From Rothia nasimurium (GTDB taxonomy: Bacteria > Actinomycetota > Actinomycetes > Actinomycetales > Micrococcaceae), in the NCBI RefSeq assembly GCF_928392795.1, contig NZ_CAKMTJ010000010.1, positions 35,240 to 99,239 on the forward strand: a DNA stretch of 64,000 bases, given 5' to 3'. The position numbers were made by a program, and so were the translations under genes. The notes under the pieces are model-generated. The model worked only from the letters and a program-made list of their open reading frames with translations, was not told the DNA's origin and did no database searches. Positions 1-7,727 of the stretch are shown here, in pieces (position 1 is the stretch's first letter; every line of letters begins with the position of its first letter).

Positions 1-2
1 TT

Positions 3-1130
3 TGCAGTCTATCTATCCTGCTCCCCGCCTCACCGGCGTGGGCGCTCGCAGGTGGGGCAGGTTCCCTGGGCGCGGGTGCCACCAACGCGGTACTGATGGC
101 TGTCACCGTAGCCACCCAGTTCAGCGTCCCCGCCCTCACCCGCCGCTTCTCCTGGGCACTCGTGCTGCCGGTGGGTACCCTCTTTATGGGGCTGCCCTCC
201 CTCATTCAGGCTCTGAGCCCAGACCTGCTCAACGTCCTTATTACCTCGGGTCTGCGCGGTATCGGCTTCGGTATTGTCACCGTCTGTTGCTCATCGGCTA
301 TGTCCTACCTCATTCCTGTCGAGTACCGGGGGCGGGCCGTCGGGCTCTACGGGCTGGCAGCTGCAGGTGCTCAGATGTTCTTCACACCCGTCGCCCCCTG
401 GGCTCTCGATACCTTCGGTTACCGTTCGGTAATCTCAGCCGGGGCAATCGCTGCAATTGCAGCTCCCTTCGCCCTGCAGCTAGGCCGACTGGTTGACCAC
501 TTCATGGAAGAACAAAGGGCCGGTGAGCAGGGGAGTGACGCTACCCCTGCAACTTCCACCGCAACCATCATCGCCCGCATCTGGCCCGCACTGCTGACCC
601 TCACACTTGTCACCAGCGTCGGCGGTGCCTTCATGACTTTCTCCACCGAAATCGCCCCCACTGCCACTCTGGCGACCGGGGCCCTGCTCCTGCTCTGCGC
701 CCTGGCAACCCCCACCCGCCTCTATGGCGGCTCTCTCACCGACAGGTTCGGCACCCGCCTTCTCATGACTCCGGTGCTGGCCCTCACGGCCTTGGGTGTC
801 GCCTTTGTCGGCTGGGTCAATGGCGCGAGCCTGCCTTCAGTCATCTTCCTCCTGACTGGTGCAACCCTGATCGGGTTCGGCTACGGCTTCCTACAGTCTG
901 TCACCATGGTGCGTGCCCTGACGGACGCTGGTGGGCCGGACGCCACCCAGCGCGCCTCTGTCGCCTGGAACTCCCACTTTGATGTGGGAACCGGGCTGGG
1001 CTCTCTCGCTATCGGAGCCGCCGCGCAGGCAACTAGCTTTACCGCTGCCTGGACGGGCGCGGCCGTCCTGCTCCTGGCCTGTGCCATCGTGCTCGGCCTT
1101 AAGGACGCCCGCGCGTCTGTTCAAAAGTAA
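3..1130 (+). CDS. MFS transporter, 5' end missing
   Basis: The frame is open from the first bases of the window, so the gene begins upstream and only its C-terminal 375 or so residues are seen. The protein is a string of hydrophobic segments with major facilitator hallmarks: a short basic loop (PALTRRF) between helices, a Tyr-Arg-Gly-Arg loop (EYRGRAVGLYG) and a second-half repeat with LTDRFGTR, the usual D-R-x-G-x-R motif after TM8. It is probably a drug or metabolite:H+ antiporter in the cytoplasmic membrane; the substrate cannot be told. The apparent ATG at 96 lies inside the conserved fold and is not the true start. Confidence 0.85.
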   Translation, partial: CSLSILLPASPAWALAGGAGSLGAGATNAVLMAVTVATQFSVPALTRRFSWALVLPVGTLFMGLPSLIQALSPDLLNVLITSGLRGIGFGIVTVCCSSAMSYLIPVEYRGRAVGLYGLAAAGAQMFFTPVAPWALDTFGYRSVISAGAIAAIAAPFALQLGRLVDHFMEEQRAGEQGSDATPATSTATIIARIWPALLTLTLVTSVGGAFMTFSTEIAPTATLATGALLLLCALATPTRLYGGSLTDRFGTRLLMTPVLALTALGVAFVGWVNGASLPSVIFLLTGATLIGFGYGFLQSVTMVRALTDAGGPDATQRASVAWNSHFDVGTGLGSLAIGAAAQATSFTAAWTGAAVLLLACAIVLGLKDARASVQK

Positions 1131-1150
1131 GAAGATGGGTTATAGTTGTA

Positions 1151-1260
1151 GACCGAGCAAGGGAGTATCCCACTAATTCCTGCATCGTCAGCACGTTGAT
1201 CGAAGGCGCCCAACCGGGGCAGGAAACCACCCACAGAGGTGGTGGGAGAGACTTGTGGAT
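1151..1260 (+). promoter_or_regulatory. candidate yybP-ykoY (Mn2+) riboswitch ahead of terC
   Basis: The leader of the terC gene carries features of the yybP-ykoY element: GGGAGTA at the 5' side (1162-1168), an ATCGTCAGCACG block (compare CGUCAACA in enterobacterial copies), and GAGAGAC at 1246-1252 before the closing strand. Visible pairings are GCAAG 1157-1161 with CTTGT 1252-1256 (P1), TTCCTGC near 1176 with GCAGGAA 1219-1225, and ACCACC 1226-1231 with GGTGGT 1238-1243, giving a junction layout. The family is known to sense Mn2+ and often precedes TerC/MntP-type exporters. No covariance search was run. Confidence 0.55.
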
Positions 1261-1293
1261 TTTGGCAAACCCCAACCACAAGAAAGGCTCCCA

Positions 1294-2490
1294 ATGCATA
1301 TCACTGGGTTGCAGTGGGGTGTAACGATTGCGTTCATCCTGGCACTGCTTGCTTATGACTTCTTCTTCCACGTGCGTAAAGCACACGAACCCACTATCAA
1401 AGAGGCCGCGATTTGGTCAGCCGTCTACGTGGGTATCGCCCTGCTCTTTGGCTTGGTCATCCTCTTCTGGGACGGCCCCCAGTTCGCGGCTGAATACTAC
1501 GGTGGTTACATCACCGAAAAGGCCCTGAGCGTTGATAACCTCTTCGTCTTCCTGATTATCATGGCCTCCTTCCGCGTGCCGCGTGAGGACCAGCAGAAGG
1601 TCCTACTCTTCGGCATTATCTTTGCCATGATTGCCCGTACCGCCTTCATTCTGGTGGGTGCCGCCGCTATTGAGCGCTGGAGCTGGGTCTTCTACCTCTT
1701 CGGTCTGGTTCTAATTTACACCGCCGGTAACCTCATCAAGGGTGAAATCACCGACAAGGAAGAAGAGGACGAGGCCAACAACTTCGTCGTGCGCCTTGCC
1801 AAGAAGATGTTCCACACCGTTGACTACTACGACGGCGATAAGCTCTTCACCGTAGAGAACGGCAAGAAGGTCATGACCCCCATGCTGCTGGTCATGGTCG
1901 CAATCGGTGGTACCGACATCCTCTTCGCCCTGGACTCCATCCCCGCGATTTTCGGTCTGACCCAGGAAGCCTACATCGTCTTCACCGCAACTGCCTTCTC
2001 CCTGATGGGCCTGCGTCAGCTCTACTTCCTGATTGACGGCCTGCTGGACCGCCTCATCTACCTCTCATGGGGCCTGTCCATCATCCTGGCCTTCATCGGT
2101 GTGAAGCTGCTGCTGCACGCTCTTCACTCCAACACGCTGCCGTTTGTTAATGATGGTCAGCCGGTTCACGTTGTTGAAGTTGGAATTGAGCTCTCACTTG
2201 CTGTTATTGTAGGCGTTCTGATTATCACTGTTCTGGCTTCTCTTTACAGCCCGAAGGGCCGTGCTCTGGCAACCATCCAGCGTGTTCAGACCCTGTCTGA
2301 GAAGTACCTGAACCTGCCCGCCGATGCTTCTGAGGCTGAGCGCGCTGAGATTCAGAGCAAGCTTGATGCTGAGGTGGCTAAGTCCCGCGAGATTCCGCAG
2401 AAGTACCGCGACGAGCTGATTGAGTCTGAGAACGAGTACCAGGACCTGGTACGTCGTGCCCGCACCGCTCACGCCGAGCGCAGCGCCTAA
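1294..2490 (+). CDS. terC: TerC family integral membrane protein (Alx-like metal exporter)
   Basis: About 398 residues with at least seven hydrophobic segments. It contains the TerC signatures EKALSVDNLFVF and GGTDILFALDSIPAIFG, whose acidic residues lie in the membrane, plus a hydrophilic central loop (EEEDEANN) and a charged C-terminal tail. TerC proteins are linked to Mn2+ export and loading of secreted metalloproteins, and the riboswitch-like leader fits that role. The start at 1294 is preferred over an upstream in-frame GTG at 1255 because AGAAAGG lies 6 nt before the ATG at 1294 and the 1255 codon falls inside the riboswitch P1 stem. A strong terminator follows, so the gene appears monocistronic. 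Confidence 0.93.
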   Translation: MHITGLQWGVTIAFILALLAYDFFFHVRKAHEPTIKEAAIWSAVYVGIALLFGLVILFWDGPQFAAEYYGGYITEKALSVDNLFVFLIIMASFRVPREDQQKVLLFGIIFAMIARTAFILVGAAAIERWSWVFYLFGLVLIYTAGNLIKGEITDKEEEDEANNFVVRLAKKMFHTVDYYDGDKLFTVENGKKVMTPMLLVMVAIGGTDILFALDSIPAIFGLTQEAYIVFTATAFSLMGLRQLYFLIDGLLDRLIYLSWGLSIILAFIGVKLLLHALHSNTLPFVNDGQPVHVVEVGIELSLAVIVGVLIITVLASLYSPKGRALATIQRVQTLSEKYLNLPADASEAERAEIQSKLDAEVAKSREIPQKYRDELIESENEYQDLVRRARTAHAERSA

Positions 2491-2547
2491 CCGGCGGTAG
2501 GCGTCCGCCCCAAGAACTAGGGGTGCGGACGCCCGCCCCGGCTTCAC

Positions 2548-2590
2548 GACCGCTGGCCCCATCCCGAGAGGGAAGGGGCCAGCGGTCTTT
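2548..2590 (+). terminator. intrinsic terminator after terC
   Basis: A perfect 13-bp stem (2548-2560 with 2575-2587) encloses a 14-nt loop and is followed by TTT. It lies 58 nt after the terC stop and before the next gene's promoter region. A second, weaker inverted repeat of GGCGTCCGCCCC/GGTGCGGACGCC (2500-2533) sits just upstream. Confidence 0.8.
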
Positions 2591-2691
2591 GCGTGTGGAG
2601 GTGTTATAAGGGCTGGGACTCTAGAACTAGATTTCAGGTTTGAGTAGAATTGACCTTAACCCCCCTCGCCTGAACCGGAAAAGGAGCACCC

Positions 2692-3096
2692 ATGTCTGCA
2701 GCCGAGTATCTACCCCTGGTCTTTTGCCTGCTCTTGTTGGGCGGGCTCTTTCTGGCGATAGCCCGCATGGGTGCAGCCGGCACCCTGCGCCGTAACGGAC
2801 TGGTGGGCGTCCGCACCGCAGCAACCATGCAGTCGGATGCCGCCTGGTACGCGGCCCACAGGGTGATTGCTCCAGTTCTCCGAATCTGCGCCTGGGCACA
2901 GATTGCTGGGGCGGCCGTCGTCCTGGCTCTGGGACTGATGGTTCACAATTCCGCAGTTATTCCTGTTGGTCTTGCCTTTCTGATTCTTCCCACCATCGCC
3001 ATGATGGTAGCTGCCATGACAAGAGGAACATCCGCCGCCAATGACGCCCACCGGGCCTGGGAACAAGACCAGCAGACCTCCCCAACCCATCGCTGA
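2692..3096 (+). CDS. SdpI family membrane protein
   Basis: 134 residues with one N-terminal transmembrane segment, a conserved cytoplasmic loop (RRNGLVGVRTAATMQSD followed by WYAAHR) and two further helices. The loop is the hallmark of the SdpI/YhfL family, whose best-known member gives immunity to the SdpC toxin of Bacillus subtilis; most actinobacterial members have no assigned job. No toxin gene is adjacent. AAAAGGAG lies 6 nt before the ATG. The gene sits alone between two hairpin terminators. Confidence 0.8.
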   Translation: MSAAEYLPLVFCLLLLGGLFLAIARMGAAGTLRRNGLVGVRTAATMQSDAAWYAAHRVIAPVLRICAWAQIAGAAVVLALGLMVHNSAVIPVGLAFLILPTIAMMVAAMTRGTSAANDAHRAWEQDQQTSPTHR

Positions 3097-3097
3097 A

Positions 3098-3142
3098 CAA
3101 AAAGGCCGAGAGGTGCAGCTACACCCCTCGGCCTTCTTGTTA
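3098..3142. terminator. bidirectional terminator between convergent genes
   Basis: AAGGCCGAG (from 3102) pairs with CTCGGCCTT (to 3135) with a short inner extension. An A-tract on the left and a TTCTTGTT tract on the right allow it to end both the SdpI-like gene and the convergent peptidase gene. Confidence 0.7.
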
Positions 3143-3155
3143 TAGCTAAACTCAG

Positions 3156-4568
3156 TTAGCGCATATCAGCCAGCAAATTCTTCAGATGGCCCAGAATCAG
3201 GGGGCCGTCAGCGCCTAGACCGTCATGGTGGTGGGTCTTCGACGTCCACACACGGGTATTACCCACGAACTCGGCGGTCTTCATTGAGTGGGCGTAATCC
3301 ACGTACACATCGGGCACGTAGGCTGCTGCAACCAGGGGCACCTCGTTGCGGGTCAGCTGGTCGTGGTCGTAGAGGCGGCCCCAGTCCTTCTTCTCAGCCA
3401 GCAGCTGGGCAACCTCAGCCAGCGGACGCAGAGCCGGGTCCTCCTCGTAATACCAGGGGAAGATATGCTCACCGGTCAGCAGCAGGGGAGAGGCGTCCTC
3501 GGCAAAGTCCGGGCGCTCCGCGTACATGCGGGCAGCAGACCAGTTCGTCGGTGAAGCGGACGGCGAGGTTCCCCCCAGCTCCTGTGCGGGGCCGTCCGCA
3601 TAAATCGTCTCATGTAGCAGGCCGTAGAGGGGGCCAGCCTGGAAGCTGACCTGCTCGCCCACAGCCGCCAGGAACTGGTCAGAGAGCCACTTATCAGACT
3701 CAGCAAAAGCCGACTCTAGCACATAGTGCAGGCCTCTAGCCCGGCCGTTACCCCCCAGAATATTGCCCAGCATCTGGAAGCGGTGCGGGGTCAGGCGCTC
3801 GCCGGTGGGCAGGTATTCCTCGTTCTTGGCCAGGTGCTCACTGATGCGGACGGCCAGGTCCTTATCTTCGGGGTACCAGCCGTAGTATTCCTCGGTGCGC
3901 TCCTTCATGCGGTCGAGGGTGGAGCGGTAGACGTCATCCACGTGGGAGCGGATGGGGGCAAGCCCGGCGGTCATGCGGGAATCCTTGACGGACTCGGGCG
4001 CAAAGGAAAGGTAGGAGAGGGTCAAGAAGCCACCGAAGCTCTGGCCCATGGTCGACCAGCGCTTGTCTGTGCGGTCTGCCAACAGGATTTTGCGGACGAC
4101 CTCGGCGTCGGCAATGATGGAGTCGGCGCGGAAGAGCTCGCAGAACTCAGCCTGCACTTCGGGGCTGCCCTGGGCGGTGATGACGCGGGCTGAGAGCGGG
4201 GTGGAATTGCCGGTGCCGCGCTGGTCCAGCAGAATCAGGCGGTGGGTCTTGGCGAGTTCCTGGACCCAGCCGCCTTCCGAGATGGGGCGGGGGCTCTTGC
4301 CGCCGGGTCCGCCCTGCAGATAGACCATGTAGGGGCGCTCGTCCACGGGTGTGGTCAGGGCATCAGAGGTGTCGATGACTTCGCGGGCAAAGACGGTGAT
4401 GGTCTGATTGGCAAAGCGGGAGTCTAGGGCGGCTGCCTCGCCCTTGCCGTAGATGAGCCCGTGGGTTAGGGGTACGGTGAACCAGTGGTCTACCAGTTTG
4501 AGGGAGTCGATGGTGTGGGTGACGCCGACGCGGTGGGTCGGCTGGGGCAGGCGGGGGTGGGTAGGCAT
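3156..4568 (-). CDS. pip: proline iminopeptidase-like alpha/beta hydrolase (family S33)
   Basis: About 470 residues. The order of motifs is that of prolyl aminopeptidases of the longer type: oxyanion-hole stretch LQGGPGGKSPR, then LILLDQRGTGNSTPL, then the nucleophile elbow GQSFGG (Ser), and a C-terminal His in KTHHHDGLG. It should remove N-terminal proline from cytoplasmic peptides. The start at 4568 is chosen because AAAGGAG lies 4 nt upstream; the longer frame to 4583 has no ribosome binding site. The gene stands alone, with a large hairpin upstream and a shared terminator downstream. Confidence 0.88.
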   Translation of the reverse strand: MPTHPRLPQPTHRVGVTHTIDSLKLVDHWFTVPLTHGLIYGKGEAAALDSRFANQTITVFAREVIDTSDALTTPVDERPYMVYLQGGPGGKSPRPISEGGWVQELAKTHRLILLDQRGTGNSTPLSARVITAQGSPEVQAEFCELFRADSIIADAEVVRKILLADRTDKRWSTMGQSFGGFLTLSYLSFAPESVKDSRMTAGLAPIRSHVDDVYRSTLDRMKERTEEYYGWYPEDKDLAVRISEHLAKNEEYLPTGERLTPHRFQMLGNILGGNGRARGLHYVLESAFAESDKWLSDQFLAAVGEQVSFQAGPLYGLLHETIYADGPAQELGGTSPSASPTNWSAARMYAERPDFAEDASPLLLTGEHIFPWYYEEDPALRPLAEVAQLLAEKKDWGRLYDHDQLTRNEVPLVAAAYVPDVYVDYAHSMKTAEFVGNTRVWTSKTHHHDGLGADGPLILGHLKNLLADMR

Positions 4569-4704
4569 GGGGCTCCTTTGCACGCAAGTAAGGTCTTTCT
4601 TCTACCGATAGGCTACCCTAGCTTCCCTGCACCGGATCTGAGGTGGTGCGTAAGAAGTTCTAATGTGACCGCTTTAGAAGTGAGAATCGCTACCCCCACC
4701 TAGT

Positions 4705-4768
4705 AGGGACCAGATAACTACCGATAGTATGTCATGCCCATCAGGACTTCGGTAGGAATCTGGTCCCT
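4705..4768. repeat. long inverted repeat between the helicase and pip genes
   Basis: Arms of 11 bp (AGGGACCAGAT / ATCTGGTCCCT) and 7 bp (CTACCGA / TCGGTAG) are separated by a 2x2 mismatch and enclose a 24-nt loop. It lies downstream of the helicase gene and upstream of pip on the minus strand. There is no T-run, so it may be a structural or factor-assisted terminator or an mRNA 3'-end stabiliser. Its sequence is unrelated to the two repeat families described elsewhere in the window. Confidence 0.6.
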
Positions 4769-4778
4769 TACTGGGAAA

Positions 4779-7382
4779 CTAGAAAGCCCCCACGCTCTCA
4801 ATCAGCACCACGGGTGCGCCTTCCTCGTCTGAGGCGGCCAGGTCGACCCGGGCGACAATCCCGAAATCGTGGTTGTCGTCGGGGTCGGCAAAGACCTGGC
4901 GGACCTTCCACACCCCGGGGTGGGCTGCCGTGTCGTCGTCAATCTCAATCAGACGTGGGGAGCGGGCCTCGGCGTCCGTAAAGATATCCTCGTACTCCTC
5001 AAAGTAATCATCCATGGCCTCAGCCCAGCGGTCGGCGTCCCAGCCCGAGCGTTCACCGTCCAGCTCGCCCAGTAGGCGGTCGCGCTCGTCCGCAAAGAGC
5101 TCCACCCGGCGGAAGAGAGCATTGCGCACCATCACCTTAAAGGCGCGGACGTTGCTGGTCACCTTGGGAGCCGACTCGGCCACAAGCTCTTCAAGAGAGT
5201 CCTGAACCGGGGTACCTTCCTCACCGGCAGCCAGGCGTTCCCACTCGTCCACCAGGGAGGAGTCGGTCTGACGGATAACCTCGCCCAGCCACTCAATCAC
5301 ATCGGTCAGCTCATCGGTCAGGGCAGATAGGGGCACGGTCTGGCGCAGGGCCTTATAGGCGTCCGATAGGTAGCGCAGCAGAATACCTTCGGAGCGCTCC
5401 AAGCCGTAGAACTGCACATAATCACCAAAGCCCATGGCCCGCTCATACATATCGCGCACCACGCTCTTGGGCTCAACCTCAAACTCCTTCATGAAAGGAG
5501 CACCCGCCGAGTAGGTCTCGAAGGCCTGTTCTAGCAGGTCAGCCAGGGGCTGCGGGTAGGTGATTTTGTCGAGCTCAGCCATGCGCTCGTTGTAGTCGAG
5601 CCCTTCAGCCTTCATCTCGGCCAGGGCCTCGCTCTTAGCCTTCTTCTCCTGGCCAATCAGCACCTGGCGGGGCTTTTCCAGGGTGGACTCAATCACCGAG
5701 ACCACATCGAGGGCGTAGGACTCCGACTCCTTATCGAGCAGAGACAGCGAAGCCAGCGCGAAAGGGGAGAGCGGCTGGTTCAGGGCGAAGTTCTCCTGCA
5801 ACGAGACGGTCAGGCGCACGGTGCGGCCAAACTCATCCGGCTCCGGCAGGCGCTCCACCACGCCACCGTTCAGCAGCTCCCGGTAGATACCAATGGCCTT
5901 GCGCTTAAGGGCCCGCTGCTTGATAGGTGGCTCGTGGTTAGCGGTCAAAAAGAGCATGACGGTCTCAAAGGGGTCAGCCTCGCGCTGTAGCATATTGAGC
6001 ATCATGGAGTGGGTCATCTGGAAAGAGGAGGTCAGCGGCTCAGGCTCAGCAGCAATAATCTGCTCAAAGGTCTTCTCGCTCCAGGCCACAAAACCCTGCG
6101 GAGGCTTCTTCTTTTTGCCCCGCAGCGACTGAGCCATCTTCTTCTCGTCCCCGTTGAACTTCTCCCGGGCCTTGGCCTCAAGGCGGTCGTTCTCAATTTC
6201 GTGTTCGGGGGCCTGGACCACCACGTAACCGGCGGTATCAAAGCCAGCTCGGCCCGCGCGTCCTGCAATCTGGTGGAACTCGCGGGACTTGAGACGGCGG
6301 GTGCGCTGCCCATCAAACTTCGAAAGGGCAGTTACGAGCACCGTGCGGATGGGGACGTTAATGCCCACACCCAGTGTGTCGGTACCGCAAATGACCTTGA
6401 GCAGACCCGCCTGGGCTAGCTGCTCTACCAGGCGGCGGTACTTGGGCAGCATGCCGGCATGGTGAATTCCGATACCGTTCTTGATGTACTTCTGCAGCTG
6501 CTTACCGAAGCCCGCCGAGTAGCGGAAGCCTGCGGTCAGCTCGTTAATCCGCTCCTTGTCTTCCTTCGACGCAATGGCCAGGCTCATGAGTGAAGCGGCA
6601 GTATCAATGGCCTGTAGCTGGGAGAAATGCACAATGTAGACCGGGGCCTGGTGGGTGCTCACTAGCTCGTCTACCTTCTCCACCAGGGGCTCACGCGAAT
6701 AGGTGTAGTTGAGGGGAATGGGGCGGGTTTCGCTGGTGACCAAGGACGTCTGACGGCCGGTCAGCTCGGTTAGCTCCCGTTCAAAGCGGCTGGTGTCGCC
6801 CAGGGTTGCGCTCATGAGCAGGAACTGGGCCTGGGGCAGATCTAGCAGGGGGGCCTGCCAGGCCCAGCCGCGCTGGGGGTCGGAGTAGAAATGGAACTCA
6901 TCCATGACCACCTGGGTCAGATCAGCCCCTTCACCCTCACGCAGCACAATATTGGCAAGAATTTCGGCGGTGCAACAGACGATGGGGGCATCGGCGTTAA
7001 TAGAAGAATCGCCGGTCACCATACCCACGTTCTCAGCCCCAAAAATCTCGCAGAGATCAAAGAACTTCTCAGACACCAGGGCCTTAATAGGGGCGGTGTA
7101 GTAGGAGCGCTGGCCGGTCGCCAGACCCATAAAATGAGCCGCAACCGCCACGGTTGACTTACCCGACCCGGTGGGGGTCGCCAAAATGACGTTGTTGCCC
7201 GCCGCCAAATCAAGCACAGCTTCGTCCTGGGCCGGGTACAGCTGCATACCGCGAGCCTCAATCCAGGCCAGAAAGGCCTCGTAGGCTTCATCACCCGTGA
7301 GCGGGTTAGAGGCAAAATCGCCACGGAAATAGGGCTTGCTGTTATCGGCTAAAGAGGGGGAGAGAAAGGGAAGAATCTTCAT
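4779..7382 (-). CDS. DEAD/DEAH-box RNA helicase with DUF3516 domain
   Basis: 867 residues. Motifs in order: Walker A ATPTGSGKS (K75), motif II as MDEFHF rather than DEAD/DEAH, motif III MSATLGD, and motif VI HQIAGRAGRAGFD. After about residue 450 comes the long actinobacterial DUF3516 region. The core resembles Ski2/Mtr4-type helicases, which unwind RNA for processing or decay; the actinobacterial member's exact role is not established. The start ATG at 7382 has only a weak AGAAGAA upstream. It is divergent from the ABC exporter leader, with about 130 nt between the two start codons. Confidence 0.9.
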   Translation of the reverse strand: MKILPFLSPSLADNSKPYFRGDFASNPLTGDEAYEAFLAWIEARGMQLYPAQDEAVLDLAAGNNVILATPTGSGKSTVAVAAHFMGLATGQRSYYTAPIKALVSEKFFDLCEIFGAENVGMVTGDSSINADAPIVCCTAEILANIVLREGEGADLTQVVMDEFHFYSDPQRGWAWQAPLLDLPQAQFLLMSATLGDTSRFERELTELTGRQTSLVTSETRPIPLNYTYSREPLVEKVDELVSTHQAPVYIVHFSQLQAIDTAASLMSLAIASKEDKERINELTAGFRYSAGFGKQLQKYIKNGIGIHHAGMLPKYRRLVEQLAQAGLLKVICGTDTLGVGINVPIRTVLVTALSKFDGQRTRRLKSREFHQIAGRAGRAGFDTAGYVVVQAPEHEIENDRLEAKAREKFNGDEKKMAQSLRGKKKKPPQGFVAWSEKTFEQIIAAEPEPLTSSFQMTHSMMLNMLQREADPFETVMLFLTANHEPPIKQRALKRKAIGIYRELLNGGVVERLPEPDEFGRTVRLTVSLQENFALNQPLSPFALASLSLLDKESESYALDVVSVIESTLEKPRQVLIGQEKKAKSEALAEMKAEGLDYNERMAELDKITYPQPLADLLEQAFETYSAGAPFMKEFEVEPKSVVRDMYERAMGFGDYVQFYGLERSEGILLRYLSDAYKALRQTVPLSALTDELTDVIEWLGEVIRQTDSSLVDEWERLAAGEEGTPVQDSLEELVAESAPKVTSNVRAFKVMVRNALFRRVELFADERDRLLGELDGERSGWDADRWAEAMDDYFEEYEDIFTDAEARSPRLIEIDDDTAAHPGVWKVRQVFADPDDNHDFGIVARVDLAASDEEGAPVVLIESVGAF

Positions 7383-7430
7383 GGTTCTTCTAGTTTAATA
7401 GACCGGTCAAGATAAAGACGGGTGTGACGC

Positions 7431-7460
7431 TTGTCAAACCTGCCCAGAGTGTTCTAAGGT
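7431..7460 (+). promoter_or_regulatory. promoter of the leader peptide / ABC exporter transcript
   Basis: TTGTCA at 7431-7436 and TAAGGT at 7455-7460 are separated by 18 nt, a good sigma-A-type pair for an actinobacterium. The predicted start near 7467 gives a 44-nt leader before the small ORF at 7511. No transcript data are available. Confidence 0.6.
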
Positions 7461-7510
7461 AAAGGGCAGAACTTAACCGCATATCTAGCTCACGAAAGGA
7501 GGCCCACGAA

Positions 7511-7597
7511 ATGAATAATCGACCTATTCCCTTCAACAGCCTCCCCGTGGGTAGACACATCAATGGTGCGCTCGCTACTAGCCCGACTGCTGGTTAG
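7511..7597 (+). CDS. 28-residue leader peptide upstream of the ABC exporter
   Basis: ATG at 7511 opens a 28-codon frame (MNNRPIPFNSLPVG..., ending TSPTAG) closed by TAG. It is preceded by a near-perfect ribosome binding site AAAGGAGG (7495-7502) with 8 nt spacing, the strongest in this part of the window. It lies between a plausible promoter and an intrinsic terminator, and 130 nt before the exporter genes. The peptide is not membrane-like and resembles nothing I know. The arrangement is that of a ribosome-sensing attenuation leader such as bmrB of the B. subtilis bmrBCD operon, which induces a heterodimeric ABC exporter when translation is inhibited. The function is inferred from position only. 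Confidence 0.6.
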   Translation: MNNRPIPFNSLPVGRHINGALATSPTAG

Positions 7598-7624
7598 ACG
7601 AGTACGATAACCTGACGTAGACAC

Positions 7625-7676
7625 ACCTATCGGGGCAAACGAACCCGGTAGGTATTTTTATGCCCTGCGGGTTTTT
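7625..7676 (+). terminator. candidate transcription attenuator ahead of the ABC exporter
   Basis: ACCTATCGGG (7625-7634) pairs fully, with one G-U, to CCCGGTAGGT (7644-7653). A 9-nt loop separates the arms and ATTTTTA follows. A competing pairing exists: AACCCG 7642-7647 with CGGGTT 7668-7673. A mini-hairpin CCC-TGC-GGG followed by T5 (7663-7676) comes next. CCCC..GTAG inside the leader ORF (about 7546-7557) could also pair with CTA..GGGG of the left arm. Mutually exclusive folds between the leader ORF and the structural genes are what attenuation needs. Confidence 0.6.
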
Positions 7677-7727
7677 CCCTCACACACGACCTGCACACCC
7701 GCACGCACACGCTGAAAGAGTAGCCTG

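Noticed and set aside
2..496. 164-residue open frame at the left edge
   Set aside because: It overlaps the MFS transporter in another frame and reads as Arg/Pro/His-rich nonsense, a GC-rich shadow.
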